From CAVYPR01 sp052145775 (GTDB taxonomy: Bacteria > Actinomycetota > Acidimicrobiia > Acidimicrobiales > RAAP-2), in NCBI GenBank assembly GCA_052145775.1, contig JBKQNY010000209.1:1-40171 (forward strand): a stretch of DNA of 40,171 nucleotides, read 5' to 3'. This document shows, one piece after another, positions 28,606 to 37,630 of the stretch. Each line of letters begins with the position of its first letter. The first letter of the stretch is position 1. The notes below the pieces were generated by a model. The model did not search any database, had not been told where the DNA came from, and saw only the letters and a list, made by a program, of their open reading frames with translations. The translations under genes were made by a program, and so were the position numbers.

Positions 28606-31600
28606 GTGACCGGCGAGCGTGCGGTGCCGGCGCCCGGGCCCTCGGCACCGCTTCGGGCCCTCCCCGCGCTCGTCCGCCGCGAACCTGCCCTCGCCGGCAT
28701 CGTGGGGCGTGGGGACGCCACCCTCGCCGTGGCCGGAGCCGCCCAGCCCTTCGTGCTGGCCGGCCTGGCCAGGCTGAGCGACAGCCGTCCGTTCCTGGTG
28801 GTCACGGCCACCGCGGCGGACGCCGAGCGGCTGGCCGGGGACCTCTCGGCCTTCCTCGACCCCACAGAGGCGGGGGGCACGGTGGCCCACCTGCCGGCCT
28901 GGGAGACCCTCCCCTTCGAGAGGGTCAGCCCCGAGCTCTCCACCATGGGGCAGCGGCTCTCGGTGCTCTGGCACCTCTTCGGCGGGGCAGAGGAGGGGGC
29001 CGTGCGCCCGGCGGTGGTGGTGTCGCCGGTGCGCGCCCTGCTGCAGCGGCTCGGCCCCTGGGAGGCCGCGGCCCGCCCGCTCGTGGTCGAGGCCGGGGGC
29101 CGGCTCGACGCCACGGCCACCCTCGAGCGGCTGGTGGCCGCCGGCTACCGCCGGGAGCACCAGGTGGAGCACCGCGGCGAGGTGGCGGTCCGCGGCGGGA
29201 TCATCGACGTCTTCCCCTCGACCGCCGACGCACCGGTCCGCATCGACCTGTGGGACGACGAGGTGGAGCGGCTCACCGCCTTCGACGTGGGCGACCAGCG
29301 CTCGGTCGCCGACCTGGCCTCGGTGGCCGTCTTCGGCTGCCGGGAGCTGCCCACCTCGCCGCAGGTCCGGTCAAGGGCGCAGGAGCTGGTCGACGCCGAG
29401 CCCTGGGGGCGCGGCCAGTGGCAGCGGCTGGCCGACGGCGAGCAGTTCGACGGGATGGAGTCGTGGCTGCCGTGGCTCGAGCCCGCCGAGCGGCTCGTCA
29501 CCGACCTCCTTGACGGCGGGGCCCAGGTGGTGCTGGTCGAGCCGAGGCGGATCCGCGACCGAGCCGTCGAGCTCCACGACGAGGAGGGCGCGTTGGCCGA
29601 GGCGCTGGCCGCCACCTGGGGCGCCGGTCCCGCCGACGAGGGCGCGGCCGACCGGTTCCCCCGCCTGTACTGTCGCTTCGACCGGCTGCTGTCGCAGTGG
29701 CGGGGACCCACGCTCTCGCTGACCTCGGTGGCCGAGGGGCCCTCGGTCCCGGTCGTCGGCGTCGGGGGGTTCGAGCCGGTGGCCGGCGACCCCGCCCGTC
29801 TCGGCGCGCAGGTGACGTCGCTGGTCGAAGCCGGCCGGTCGGTCACCCTCTGCTCGGCCACCGCCGGCGGTGCGGTGCGCCTGTCGGGGGTCCTGGCCGA
29901 AGCGGGCGTCCTGGCGCCCGTGGTCGACCTCGCCGACCCGGCCCCGGGGGCACGGGTGGTGGTGAGCGCGCTCAGCGCCGGGTTCGACCTGCGCGAAGCC
30001 GGGGTGGCGGTGCTGGCCGAGTCCGACGTCACGGGACGACGCGCCCCGCATCGCACGGCCCGGCCCCGGGCGCGCCCGACCGACGGCTTCTTCGACGACC
30101 TCGAGCCCGGGAGCTTCGTGGTCCACCGACAGCACGGGGTGGCCCGCTACGCCGGGATGACCACCCGGACGGTCGGGGGCACGAGCCGGGACTACCTGCT
30201 GCTCGAGTACCGCGGCAGCGACCGCCTCTATCTGCCCGTCGACCAGATCGAGGCCGTCACCCCCTACAGCGGGGGGGAGACGCCCACCCTCAGCAAGATG
30301 GGCGGCGCCGAGTGGCAGCGCACCCGGGCCCGGGCCCGGGCAGCGGCCGGCGAGATCGCCGAGGAGCTGGTCGCCCTGTACCGCCAACGGCTGGCGGTGG
30401 AGGGCCACGCCTTCGCCCCCGACACCCCCTGGCAGCGCGAGATGGAGTCGGCCTTCCCCCACGTCGAGACGGCCGACCAGACCAGGGCCGTGGCCGAGGT
30501 GAAGGCCGACATGGAGCAGCCCCGCCCGATGGACCGACTCGTCTGCGGGGACGTGGGCTTCGGCAAGACCGAGGTGGCGGTGCGGGCCGTCTTCAAGGCG
30601 GTCCAGGACTCCAAGCAGGCGGCCGTGCTGGTGCCAACCACCCTGCTGGCCAGCCAGCACTTTCTCACCTTCTCCGACCGCTACGCCGGGTTCCCCATAA
30701 AGGTCGAGATGCTCAGCCGGTTCCTCTCGGCCGCCCAGGCCAAGAAGGTCGTCGACGGCCTGGCCGACGGCTCGGTGGACGTGGTGGTGGGCACCCACCG
30801 CCTGCTCGCCACCGACGTGCGGTTCAAGGACCTCGGCCTGCTGGTGGTCGACGAGGAACAGCGGTTCGGGGTCACCCACAAGGAGGCCGTCAAGCGCATG
30901 TCCGAGGGGGTGGACGTGCTCACCCTCACGGCCAGCCCCATCCCGCGCACCTTGGAGATGGCGCTCACCGGCATCCGCGACCTGTCGATGGTGAACACCC
31001 CGCCAGCCGATCGACGCCCCATCCTCACCTACGTGGGGGAGACCGACGAGGCGGCCGTCTCCGAGGCGCTCCGCCGCGAGCTGCTGCGCGAGGGCCAGGT
31101 CTTCTACGTGCACAACCGGGTGGCCGACATCGACGCCGTGGCCCGCAGGCTGCGGGCCCTGGTGCCCGAGGCCCGGGTGGCCGTGGCCCACGGGCAGATG
31201 GACGAGGGCAGCCTCGAGCAGATCGTCATCGACTTCTGGGAGCGGCGCCACGACGTGCTGGTCTGCACGACGATCATCGAGTCGGGCATCGACATGCCGA
31301 CGGTTAACACGCTGGTCGTCGACCGGGCCGACCTGCTCGGCCTGGGCCAGCTGCACCAGCTGCGGGGCCGGGTCGGCCGGGCCAACCAGCGGGCCTACGC
31401 CTACCTCTTCCACCCGGCGGACCGGGTCCTCACCGAGCAGGCCTACGAGCGGCTGCGCACGATCGGCGAGCACACCGAGCTCGGCTCGGGGTTCAAGATC
31501 GCCATGCGCGACCTCGAGATCCGCGGGGCGGGCAACTTGCTCGGCGCCGACCAGTCGGGCCACATCGCCGCCGTCGGCTACGACCTCTACGTCCAGCTGG

Positions 31601-32160
31601 TGGCCGAGGCGGTGGCCGAGGCCCGCGGCGAAGCCCGCCCGGCCCCGCCGACGGTCTCGCTCGATGTGCCCGGCGACGCCCACCTGCCGGCCGCCTACGT
31701 GACGGCCGAGGACGCCCGCCTCGAGGCCTACCGCCGGCTTGCCGCGGCCACCTCCCCTGAGGAGGTGGACGACGTGGCCGACGAGTGGGCTGACCGGTTC
31801 GGACCGCCGCCGCCGGCTGCCGAGGGGCTGCTGTCCCTCACCCGGCTGCGGGTGGAGTGCCTGCGCACCGGGGTCACCGACATCACCGTGGTCCCGGCCC
31901 GCGTGGGTGGGGCGCGGCGTCCCCAGGCCCGGATCTCGCCGCTCGCCCTCCCGGCCAGCGCCCAGGTCCGGTTGCGCCGCCTGGCCCCAGGGTCCACCCT
32001 GCGCGAGGAGCTCGGTCAGCTGGTGGTGGACCTTCCCGACAGGGAGCGGCCGGCCGACTACCTCCGCTCGCTTCTGGCCGACCTGGTGCCCCCGGCCGCG
32101 GGAGCCGACCCGGCCGATCGGGGCGCCGCGGGGCCAGCCGATAGCATGCGCGGCGCATGA
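28606..32160 (+). CDS. mfd: transcription-repair coupling factor Mfd
   Basis: The 1184-residue protein releases stalled RNA polymerase and recruits UvrA. UvrB-like N-terminal modules come first (LPAWETLPFERVSPE, RREHQVEHRGEVAVRGGIIDVFP in pieces). The RNAP-interaction domain starts near residue 500 (GSFVVHRQHGVARYAG, LYLPVDQIEAV). The RecG-like translocase follows: Walker A CGDVGFGKTE (about 648-657), DEEQRFG (about 748-754), TLTASPIPRTLEMAL, VCTTIIESGIDMPTVNTL and QLRGRVGRANQRAYAYL. The TRCF C-terminal domain ends it. GTG 28606 lies 8 nt after GAAGGGG; GTG 28582 is an alternative adding 8 residues. The stop overlaps the next ATG. Confidence 0.96.
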   Translation: MTGERAVPAPGPSAPLRALPALVRREPALAGIVGRGDATLAVAGAAQPFVLAGLARLSDSRPFLVVTATAADAERLAGDLSAFLDPTEAGGTVAHLPAWETLPFERVSPELSTMGQRLSVLWHLFGGAEEGAVRPAVVVSPVRALLQRLGPWEAAARPLVVEAGGRLDATATLERLVAAGYRREHQVEHRGEVAVRGGIIDVFPSTADAPVRIDLWDDEVERLTAFDVGDQRSVADLASVAVFGCRELPTSPQVRSRAQELVDAEPWGRGQWQRLADGEQFDGMESWLPWLEPAERLVTDLLDGGAQVVLVEPRRIRDRAVELHDEEGALAEALAATWGAGPADEGAADRFPRLYCRFDRLLSQWRGPTLSLTSVAEGPSVPVVGVGGFEPVAGDPARLGAQVTSLVEAGRSVTLCSATAGGAVRLSGVLAEAGVLAPVVDLADPAPGARVVVSALSAGFDLREAGVAVLAESDVTGRRAPHRTARPRARPTDGFFDDLEPGSFVVHRQHGVARYAGMTTRTVGGTSRDYLLLEYRGSDRLYLPVDQIEAVTPYSGGETPTLSKMGGAEWQRTRARARAAAGEIAEELVALYRQRLAVEGHAFAPDTPWQREMESAFPHVETADQTRAVAEVKADMEQPRPMDRLVCGDVGFGKTEVAVRAVFKAVQDSKQAAVLVPTTLLASQHFLTFSDRYAGFPIKVEMLSRFLSAAQAKKVVDGLADGSVDVVVGTHRLLATDVRFKDLGLLVVDEEQRFGVTHKEAVKRMSEGVDVLTLTASPIPRTLEMALTGIRDLSMVNTPPADRRPILTYVGETDEAAVSEALRRELLREGQVFYVHNRVADIDAVARRLRALVPEARVAVAHGQMDEGSLEQIVIDFWERRHDVLVCTTIIESGIDMPTVNTLVVDRADLLGLGQLHQLRGRVGRANQRAYAYLFHPADRVLTEQAYERLRTIGEHTELGSGFKIAMRDLEIRGAGNLLGADQSGHIAAVGYDLYVQLVAEAVAEARGEARPAPPTVSLDVPGDAHLPAAYVTAEDARLEAYRRLAAATSPEEVDDVADEWADRFGPPPPAAEGLLSLTRLRVECLRTGVTDITVVPARVGGARRPQARISPLALPASAQVRLRRLAPGSTLREELGQLVVDLPDRERPADYLRSLLADLVPPAAGADPADRGAAGPADSMRGA
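32142..32147 (+). promoter_or_regulatory. possible internal -10 (TAGCAT) before the SurA-like gene
   Basis: TAGCAT lies 9 nt before ATG 32157, inside the end of mfd, and may give the SurA-like gene a separate leaderless transcript. Confidence 0.4.
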
Positions 32161-33293
32161 AGCTCCTCGTCGCCCTCCTCGTGCTGGTGGCCGCCGTCGT
32201 GGGCGTAGCCGCCTACTTCGTCCCCTCCAACGCCGCCAGCGTGAACGGGACGACCATCAGCCGCCAGTCGCTCAACGACGACCTCGACGCCATCTCCGGC
32301 AGCCCCGCCTACCAGTGCTACCTCCAGGCCCAGCTGGAGCTGGCCGGCCAGAACGCCTCGGACCTGTTCCCGGTCACCGGGGCCGGGAAGGTCACCGGGA
32401 CCGGCTCGCCACCCACTTACAACAACAGCTTCGTCCGCTTCTGGCTGAGCCAGATGTCCGACGAGGTCCTGGTCTCCCAGCTACTCGCCGCCCGGCACGT
32501 GCCGGTCACCCAGGCCGACCTGGCCTTCGGCAAGATCTCCCTCACCCGCCAGATCACAGCGGTGCTCGGCCAGTTCCAGAGCGAGTCCGGCGCCAGCTGC
32601 GGCGTGACCGCCACCGGGCTGTTGGGATCGCTGCCCCCGTCGTTCGTGAACGAGCAGGTCCAGTTCCAGGCGTCCCAGGACCTCCTCTCCGTGCACCTGG
32701 CCGGCTTCTCGCTGTCGACGGCGTCGCTCGAGCGCTACTACCGGCTCCACTCGGCCGAGTTCGACACCGAGTGCATCAGCTACGTCGGCTACGGCTCCAA
32801 GGACGCCGCCGGCACGGCCCGGTCGCAGATCGAGGGCGGCACGCCGATCGCCAACACCGGCACGGTCACCCAGATCGGCTGCGGACCCGAGATCGCCATC
32901 ACCTCGCTCCCGGCCACAGTGGTCAAGCTGGCGGTCGGCTCGCTCTCCCAGCCGGTGTCGGAGGGGACAGGGGCCAAGTACGCGCTGCTCTTCGTCACCG
33001 CCCGCAAGGCCACGCCCTTCGCCCGGGCCCGCACAACGGTCGCCCAGGTGCTGCTCGACGCCGGGTCGGCCCGCACCCAGGCCGTCCTCAAGGTCGCCGG
33101 GGCCCGCGCGGACGTGACCGCCGACCCCCGCTACGGCCTGGTCCGGCCGGCGACGGTGGACCTGGCCGCCCCGGCCAGCCCCGCCACATCCTTCGTCCCG
33201 GACCCGTGGGCCAACCTCCCGCCTGCCCAGCAGGCCCAGTCGGCGGCGGGGGCCTCGAGGTCGACGGGCGCCTCCGCCACAGCCGCGGGCTAA
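32157..33293 (+). CDS. SurA/PrsA-like parvulin-type foldase, membrane-anchored
   Basis: The 378-residue protein has an N-terminal hydrophobic anchor (LLVALLVLVAAVVGVAAYF), then SVNGTTISRQSLNDDLDAI, the usual opening of SurA_N chaperone domains (about residues 24-42). A long helical region and a C-terminal part with parvulin-like spacing follow (ISYVGYGSKDAAGTARSQIEGG, LAVGSLSQPVSEGTGAKYALLFVTAR, about 200-275). Parvulin catalytic residues are not clearly conserved, so it may be a chaperone only. The Ser/Ala/Gly/Pro tail is low complexity. No lipobox Cys is seen, unlike some homologues. The ATG overlaps the mfd stop. A SurA-like gene after mfd is also found in streptomycetes. Confidence 0.78.
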   Translation: MKLLVALLVLVAAVVGVAAYFVPSNAASVNGTTISRQSLNDDLDAISGSPAYQCYLQAQLELAGQNASDLFPVTGAGKVTGTGSPPTYNNSFVRFWLSQMSDEVLVSQLLAARHVPVTQADLAFGKISLTRQITAVLGQFQSESGASCGVTATGLLGSLPPSFVNEQVQFQASQDLLSVHLAGFSLSTASLERYYRLHSAEFDTECISYVGYGSKDAAGTARSQIEGGTPIANTGTVTQIGCGPEIAITSLPATVVKLAVGSLSQPVSEGTGAKYALLFVTARKATPFARARTTVAQVLLDAGSARTQAVLKVAGARADVTADPRYGLVRPATVDLAAPASPATSFVPDPWANLPPAQQAQSAAGASRSTGASATAAG

Positions 33294-33298
33294 AGGCG

Positions 33299-34738
33299 GT
33301 GGCCGGGACCAGCGCGCAGGGCGCCGGCGCACCCGCCCGGGCCAGGATCACCGTCGTCGGGCTGGGCCCGGCCGGCCCCGAGCTCCGTCCCGACGCCGTC
33401 GAGGGCGCGCTGCGCCAGGCGTCCGCCGCCTTCGTGCGCACTCGGCACCACCCGGCCGCGGCCGACCTCGCCGACGAGGTCGCATCCTTCGACCACCACT
33501 ACGAGGAGTCGGCCACCTTCGAGGACGTCTACCGACACATTGTCGACGACCTGATCGCCGCGGCCACCCGGACCGCGGGCCCCGTCGTTTACGCCGTGCC
33601 CGGGTCGCCTCTGGTGGCCGAGCGCACGGTGGAGCTGCTGCGGGCCGACCCCCGGGCCGAGGTCACCGTCGTCCCCGCCCTCTCCTTCTTGGATCTCGCC
33701 TGGGATCGGCTGGGGGTCGACCCGCTGTCCGCCGGGGTGCGCCTGGTCGACGGGACCCGGTTCGCCGTGGAGGCGGCCGGCGAGCGCGGGCCGTTGCTCG
33801 TCGCCCAGTGCTGGTCGGCCGCCGTGCTCTCCGAGGTGAAGCTCTCCGTGGACACCGACCTCCTTCCCGGCCCGCTCACGGCCACGCTGCTGCACCACCT
33901 GGGCCTCTTCGACGAGCGGGTGGTGACTGTCGGCTGGGACGAGCTCGACCAGGCCCTCGAACCCGACCACCTCACCTCGGTGTGGGTGCCGCGCCTGTCG
34001 TCACCGGTGGCCGGGGAGATGGCGGCCCTCGACGGCCTCGTCCGTCGCCTGCGCCAGGACTGCCCGTGGGACCGCGAGCAGACCCACGCCTCGCTCACCC
34101 GCCACCTCCTGGAGGAGGCCTACGAGGTGATTGACGCCGTCGACGAGTTGACCCGGGCCGAGGCCGGCGACGGCGTCGAGGTCGAGGCGGTCGAACACCT
34201 CGAAGAGGAGCTGGGCGACCTGCTGTTCCAGGTCTTCTTCCATTCCCGCCTGGCGGCCGAGGAGGGGCGGTTCGACCTGGCCGAGGTGGCCCGCGGCGTG
34301 CACGACAAGCTGGTGGCCCGCCACCCGCATGTCTTCGGTGACGTGGTGGCCGAGGACCCCGGCACGGTGGTGGCCAACTGGGAGGAGATCAAGAAGGTCG
34401 AGAAGGGCCGCCAGAGTGTCACCGACGGCATCCCGGCCTCGCTGCCGGCCCTGGCTCTGGCGGCCAAGCTGGCCGGGAAGGCCCGGTCGGTGGACGGCCT
34501 CGAGCTCCCGGGCTTCGACGAGGAGCGGGCGGCGGCCGCCGCCGCCCTGGCCGGCCTGCCCGACCCCGGTCCGGTGGCCGAGGGGTCAGGGGACCACGAC
34601 CTCGCCCGACGCCTGGGCGACCTCCTCTTCCTCCTGGCCGACATGGGACGCCGGCTCGGGGTGGACCCCGAGGACGCGGCCCGGGCGGCCGCCCTGCGGT
34701 TCAAAGACGAGGTCCGCCGGGCCGAAGGCGAGCGGTAG
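33299..34738 (+). CDS. mazG: MazG nucleotide pyrophosphohydrolase fused to a tetrapyrrole-methylase domain (YabN-like)
   Basis: The 479-residue protein has two parts. Residues about 17-230 form a tetrapyrrole (corrin/porphyrin) methylase fold (ITVVGLGPAGPELRPDAV, YAVPGSPLVAERTVELL, VVPALSFLDLAWDRLG), as in B. subtilis YabN. Residues about 240-475 are MazG, which hydrolyses NTPs to NMP and PPi. Its metal site is LEEAYEVIDAVDE and EEELGDLLFQVFFHS (about 272-316), followed by KLVARHPHVFGDV and NWEEIKKVEKG. A second, degenerate helical repeat (DLARRLGDLLFLLADMGRR) sits near the C-terminus. GTG 33299 follows AAAGG. It lies 5 nt after the SurA-like gene and 13 nt before the GT-C gene. Confidence 0.92.
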   Translation: MAGTSAQGAGAPARARITVVGLGPAGPELRPDAVEGALRQASAAFVRTRHHPAAADLADEVASFDHHYEESATFEDVYRHIVDDLIAAATRTAGPVVYAVPGSPLVAERTVELLRADPRAEVTVVPALSFLDLAWDRLGVDPLSAGVRLVDGTRFAVEAAGERGPLLVAQCWSAAVLSEVKLSVDTDLLPGPLTATLLHHLGLFDERVVTVGWDELDQALEPDHLTSVWVPRLSSPVAGEMAALDGLVRRLRQDCPWDREQTHASLTRHLLEEAYEVIDAVDELTRAEAGDGVEVEAVEHLEEELGDLLFQVFFHSRLAAEEGRFDLAEVARGVHDKLVARHPHVFGDVVAEDPGTVVANWEEIKKVEKGRQSVTDGIPASLPALALAAKLAGKARSVDGLELPGFDEERAAAAAALAGLPDPGPVAEGSGDHDLARRLGDLLFLLADMGRRLGVDPEDAARAAALRFKDEVRRAEGER

Positions 34739-34751
34739 AGGTGGTGGGCGG

Positions 34752-36239
34752 GTGACCGTAGAGTTGCCCGAGCGGTCCGCGTCCGAGGCGACCGGCGAGG
34801 GGCGGCAGGTGGCTGAGGTCGACGCCGAGGCGGAGGTGGGGTCCCCCGCCGTCGACGGTGCGACGCCGTCGGTCGACGGGAGACCCGCCGGCGCGGGGCC
34901 CGACGGGCCGCCGTCGTGGCGGGACGAGCCCCTCACCCGGCGCACCGCCCAGCTGGCCGCCGCCATCGTGCTCGCCCAAGTCGTGGCCGTCGTGGTGTTC
35001 GGCGCCATCACCGCGCTGCGCGTCCCGCTGTGGTCCCCGGTGGACGAGGGTGCCCACTTCGGCAACATCGCCTATATCGCCGAGCACGGCTCCTACCCGG
35101 TGCTGGGCAAGACGCTCGCCAACGAGGAGGCGGTGGCGATCGGCCAGGGCGTCTACCCGCGCCACACCACGATCGACCGCCGAACCGACGGCCTGGCCGG
35201 CCTCTCCTACGAGGCCTTCCAGCCGCCGCTCTACTACTACGCGGCGGTGCCGGTCTTCGACCTGAGCGGGAACTACCACACCAAGGCCATCCTGCTCAGG
35301 TTCTTCGGCCTGCTGCTGCTGCTGGCCGCCGTCGGCCTCTTCGCCCGCCTGTGCCGACGCGTGCTGCGGGCCCGGTGGCTGTGCGGGCTGGCCGCCGGCA
35401 TGCTCGTCTTCTTCATGCCGGGCTTCGTGGCCCGCATGGTGATCATCTCGAACCTGGCCCTGGCCGTGCCGCTCGGCATCCTGGCCGTGACCGAGATGTG
35501 GATCACCTGGGAGGGGCGGTCGGTGCGGCGGCTGCCGGTTTGCGGCCTGCTGGTGGGCTGCTGCCTGCTGACCGACCTCTACCTGGCCGTCCTCGTCCCG
35601 CTCTTCGGGGCGGTGCTGGTCTACGCCGTGTGGGTCCACCGGGACCGGGCAGGCGCCCTGTGGGCCGCGGCCGGCGCCGGCCTGGCCGTGGTGGTGCTGG
35701 TCCCGTGGCTCGCCTTCGACGAGGCGAAGTACCACGCCCTCACCGCGGCCAGCCTGGCCAAGGTCGAGCAGCAGCCCACCGTCAACCCCCACCACCTCCA
35801 CTACGCCTTCGGCACACTCCCCGGGCTGACCGCGCAGAACCTCTTCCAGCCCCTCCTGCCCCAGGAGTGGGGGGGCGCCCTCATCGGCCACAGCCTCCTC
35901 AACTACGTGGCCACCGTCTTCGAGGTGCTGGTCATCCCGGTGGTCGCCGTGCTCGCCCTCGCCCTCGGCCGCCGCCTGGTGACCGGGGGCTACTGGATGC
36001 TGGTGGCACCGTGGTTCTTGAACATCGCGCTCATCTGGTACGTGCAGGTCGGCGAGCAGTGGGAGGACATGCTCCCCCGCTACACCCTGTGCACGCTGCC
36101 GCTCCTGGTGCTGGCCGCGGCGGCGTTCGTGGTGACCCGGTTCCGCACGGTCCGCCCGCTCTTGTGGACGGTGGCCGCATCGGCGGCGTTCCTCCTTGTG
36201 CTGTGGATCCGTCTGGTCCCGTCCATCCACACTGCGTGA
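34752..36239 (+). CDS. GT-C-fold integral membrane glycosyltransferase-like protein
   Basis: The 495-residue protein begins with an acidic soluble stretch (about residues 1-65), then roughly ten membrane segments starting at about 66 (LAAAIVLAQVVAVVVFGAI). The first extracytoplasmic loop carries SPVDEGAHFGNIAYIAEHG (about 93-111), the D-E-x-x-H arrangement of GT39/GT83-like polyprenyl-phosphate-dependent glycosyltransferases, followed by YEAFQPPLYYYAAVPVF. I infer transfer of a sugar from a lipid carrier to an envelope acceptor; donor and acceptor are unknown. GTG 34752 is the first start after mazG. It separates mazG from eno, which are close neighbours in many actinobacteria. Confidence 0.8.
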   Translation: MTVELPERSASEATGEGRQVAEVDAEAEVGSPAVDGATPSVDGRPAGAGPDGPPSWRDEPLTRRTAQLAAAIVLAQVVAVVVFGAITALRVPLWSPVDEGAHFGNIAYIAEHGSYPVLGKTLANEEAVAIGQGVYPRHTTIDRRTDGLAGLSYEAFQPPLYYYAAVPVFDLSGNYHTKAILLRFFGLLLLLAAVGLFARLCRRVLRARWLCGLAAGMLVFFMPGFVARMVIISNLALAVPLGILAVTEMWITWEGRSVRRLPVCGLLVGCCLLTDLYLAVLVPLFGAVLVYAVWVHRDRAGALWAAAGAGLAVVVLVPWLAFDEAKYHALTAASLAKVEQQPTVNPHHLHYAFGTLPGLTAQNLFQPLLPQEWGGALIGHSLLNYVATVFEVLVIPVVAVLALALGRRLVTGGYWMLVAPWFLNIALIWYVQVGEQWEDMLPRYTLCTLPLLVLAAAAFVVTRFRTVRPLLWTVAASAAFLLVLWIRLVPSIHTA

Positions 36240-36289
36240 ACGCCCGTCCGGGCGGCCGGCCCCTCCCTCCCGCTCTGCCGGGGGCCGAG

Positions 36290-36295
36290 TAGCCT
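36290..36295 (+). promoter_or_regulatory. -10 (TAGCCT) of eno
   Basis: TAGCCT lies about 45 nt before GTG 36341, so eno has a leader of about 38 nt that contains the 36305-36325 hairpin and an AAGGGAG ribosome binding site. Confidence 0.5.
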
Positions 36296-36304
36296 GACTA
36301 GCCA

Positions 36305-36325
36305 GCGTCTCGCCAGGGGAGACGC
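36305..36325 (+). promoter_or_regulatory. hairpin at the 5' end of the eno leader
   Basis: GCGTCTC and GAGACGC form a perfect 7-bp stem with loop GCCAGGG, within a few nucleotides of the expected transcription start and 2 nt before the AAGGGAG ribosome binding site. It may stabilise the 5' end or tune initiation. Confidence 0.4.
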
Positions 36326-36340
36326 CAAGGGAGTTGATGC

Positions 36341-37630
36341 GTGAGCGCCATCGAGTTCGTCGTCGGCCGGGAAGTCCTCGACTCGCGGGGCAACCCTACC
36401 GTCGAGGCCGAGGTCGTGCTCGACTCGGGGGCCCGGGGCCGGGCCATCGCCCCTTCGGGCGCCTCCACCGGCGCCGCAGAGGCGGTCGAGCTTCGTGACG
36501 GCGGCCCCCGCTACGGAGGCCGGGGCGTCCTGCAGGCGGTGGCCAACGTGAACGGGGAGCTGGCCGAGGGCATCTGCGGCCTGGACGCGCTGGACCAGCG
36601 GGCCGTCGACCTCGCCATGGTCGATCTCGACGGCACCCCCGACAAGGGCCGGCTGGGGGCCAATGCCGTGGTGGCCACGTCGATGGCCGTGGCCAAGGCG
36701 GCGGCGTCCGAGCTGGACGTCCCCCTCTACCGCTCGCTGGGCGGGGCCAACGCCCACGTGCTGCCCGTGCCCCAATTCAACGTGGTGAACGGCGGGGCCC
36801 ATGCCACCAACAACGTCGACTTCCAGGAGTACATGCTCATGCCGGTCGGCGCCGCCTCCTACGCCGAGGCGCTGCGCTGGGGCGCCGAGACCTACCACAC
36901 CCTGCGGCAGATCCTGGCCGGCCGCAACCTCTCCACCGGGGTGGGCGACGAGGGCGGGTTCGCCCCCGACCTCGCCCACAACGAGGACGCCGTGCGGCTC
37001 TTGGTGGAGGCGATCGAGGCCGCGGGGCGCGTCCCCGGCGACGAGATCGCCATCGCCCTCGACCCGGCGACCAGCGAGCTGTGGAGGGACGGCTCCTACG
37101 AGCTGGCCGGCGAGGGGCGCACGCTCTCCCCGGCGGAGATGGTCGACTACTGGTCCGACCTCGTCGACCGCTACCCGATCGTTTCCATCGAAGACGGGAT
37201 GGCTGAGGACGACTGGGACGGCTGGGCGGCGCTGACCGAGGCGCTGGGCCACCGGGTGCAGCTGGTGGGCGACGACATCTTCGTGACCAACATCGAGCTC
37301 ATTGAGCGAGGCGTGCGTGCCCAGGTGGCCAACTCCGTGCTGGTGAAGCTGAACCAGATCGGCACGGTGACCGAGACCCTCGACGCCATCGAGTTGGCCA
37401 CCCGCTCCTCTTACACGTGTGTCATCTCCCACCGCTCCGGGGAGACCGAGGACACCACGGTCGCCGATCTGGCGGTGGCGGTGAACGCCGGGCAGATGAA
37501 GAGCGGCGCCCCCTGCCGGTCGGACCGGGTGGCCAAGTACAACCAGCTGCTGCGGATCGAGGAGGACCTGGGCGGTTCGGCCGCCTTCGGGGGCCAAGAG
37601 GTGCTGGCGGCGCGGCGCGGCGATGGCTGA
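36341..37630 (+). CDS. eno: enolase
   Basis: The 429-residue glycolytic enzyme interconverts 2-phosphoglycerate and phosphoenolpyruvate. It shows GREVLDSRGNPTVEAEV (about residues 9-25), APSGASTGAAEAVELRD (about 36-52), the metal and catalytic segment GVGDEGGFAPDL (catalytic Glu, about 204-215), SIEDGMAEDDWDGW (about 284-297), GDDIFVTN, the catalytic Lys in VLVKLNQIGTVTETLDAI (about 335-352) and SHRSGETEDTTVADLAV (about 364-380). The FNVVNGGAHATNNVDFQEY segment is slightly divergent from the usual MNIINGGAHADN but keeps the key residues. GTG 36341 follows AAGGGAG. The stop overlaps the ftsB-like start by 8 nt. Confidence 0.97.
   Translation: MSAIEFVVGREVLDSRGNPTVEAEVVLDSGARGRAIAPSGASTGAAEAVELRDGGPRYGGRGVLQAVANVNGELAEGICGLDALDQRAVDLAMVDLDGTPDKGRLGANAVVATSMAVAKAAASELDVPLYRSLGGANAHVLPVPQFNVVNGGAHATNNVDFQEYMLMPVGAASYAEALRWGAETYHTLRQILAGRNLSTGVGDEGGFAPDLAHNEDAVRLLVEAIEAAGRVPGDEIAIALDPATSELWRDGSYELAGEGRTLSPAEMVDYWSDLVDRYPIVSIEDGMAEDDWDGWAALTEALGHRVQLVGDDIFVTNIELIERGVRAQVANSVLVKLNQIGTVTETLDAIELATRSSYTCVISHRSGETEDTTVADLAVAVNAGQMKSGAPCRSDRVAKYNQLLRIEEDLGGSAAFGGQEVLAARRGDG

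Noticed and set aside
29371..31683. Open frame of 770 codons on the minus strand across mfd
   Set aside because: Antisense shadow of mfd, whose helicase motifs are intact; the translation shows no domain.
31739..33298. Upstream extension of the mazG frame by about 520 codons
   Set aside because: This part overlaps mfd and the SurA-like gene in another frame and is Arg/Pro-rich noise; homology begins at ITVVGLGPAG after GTG 33299.
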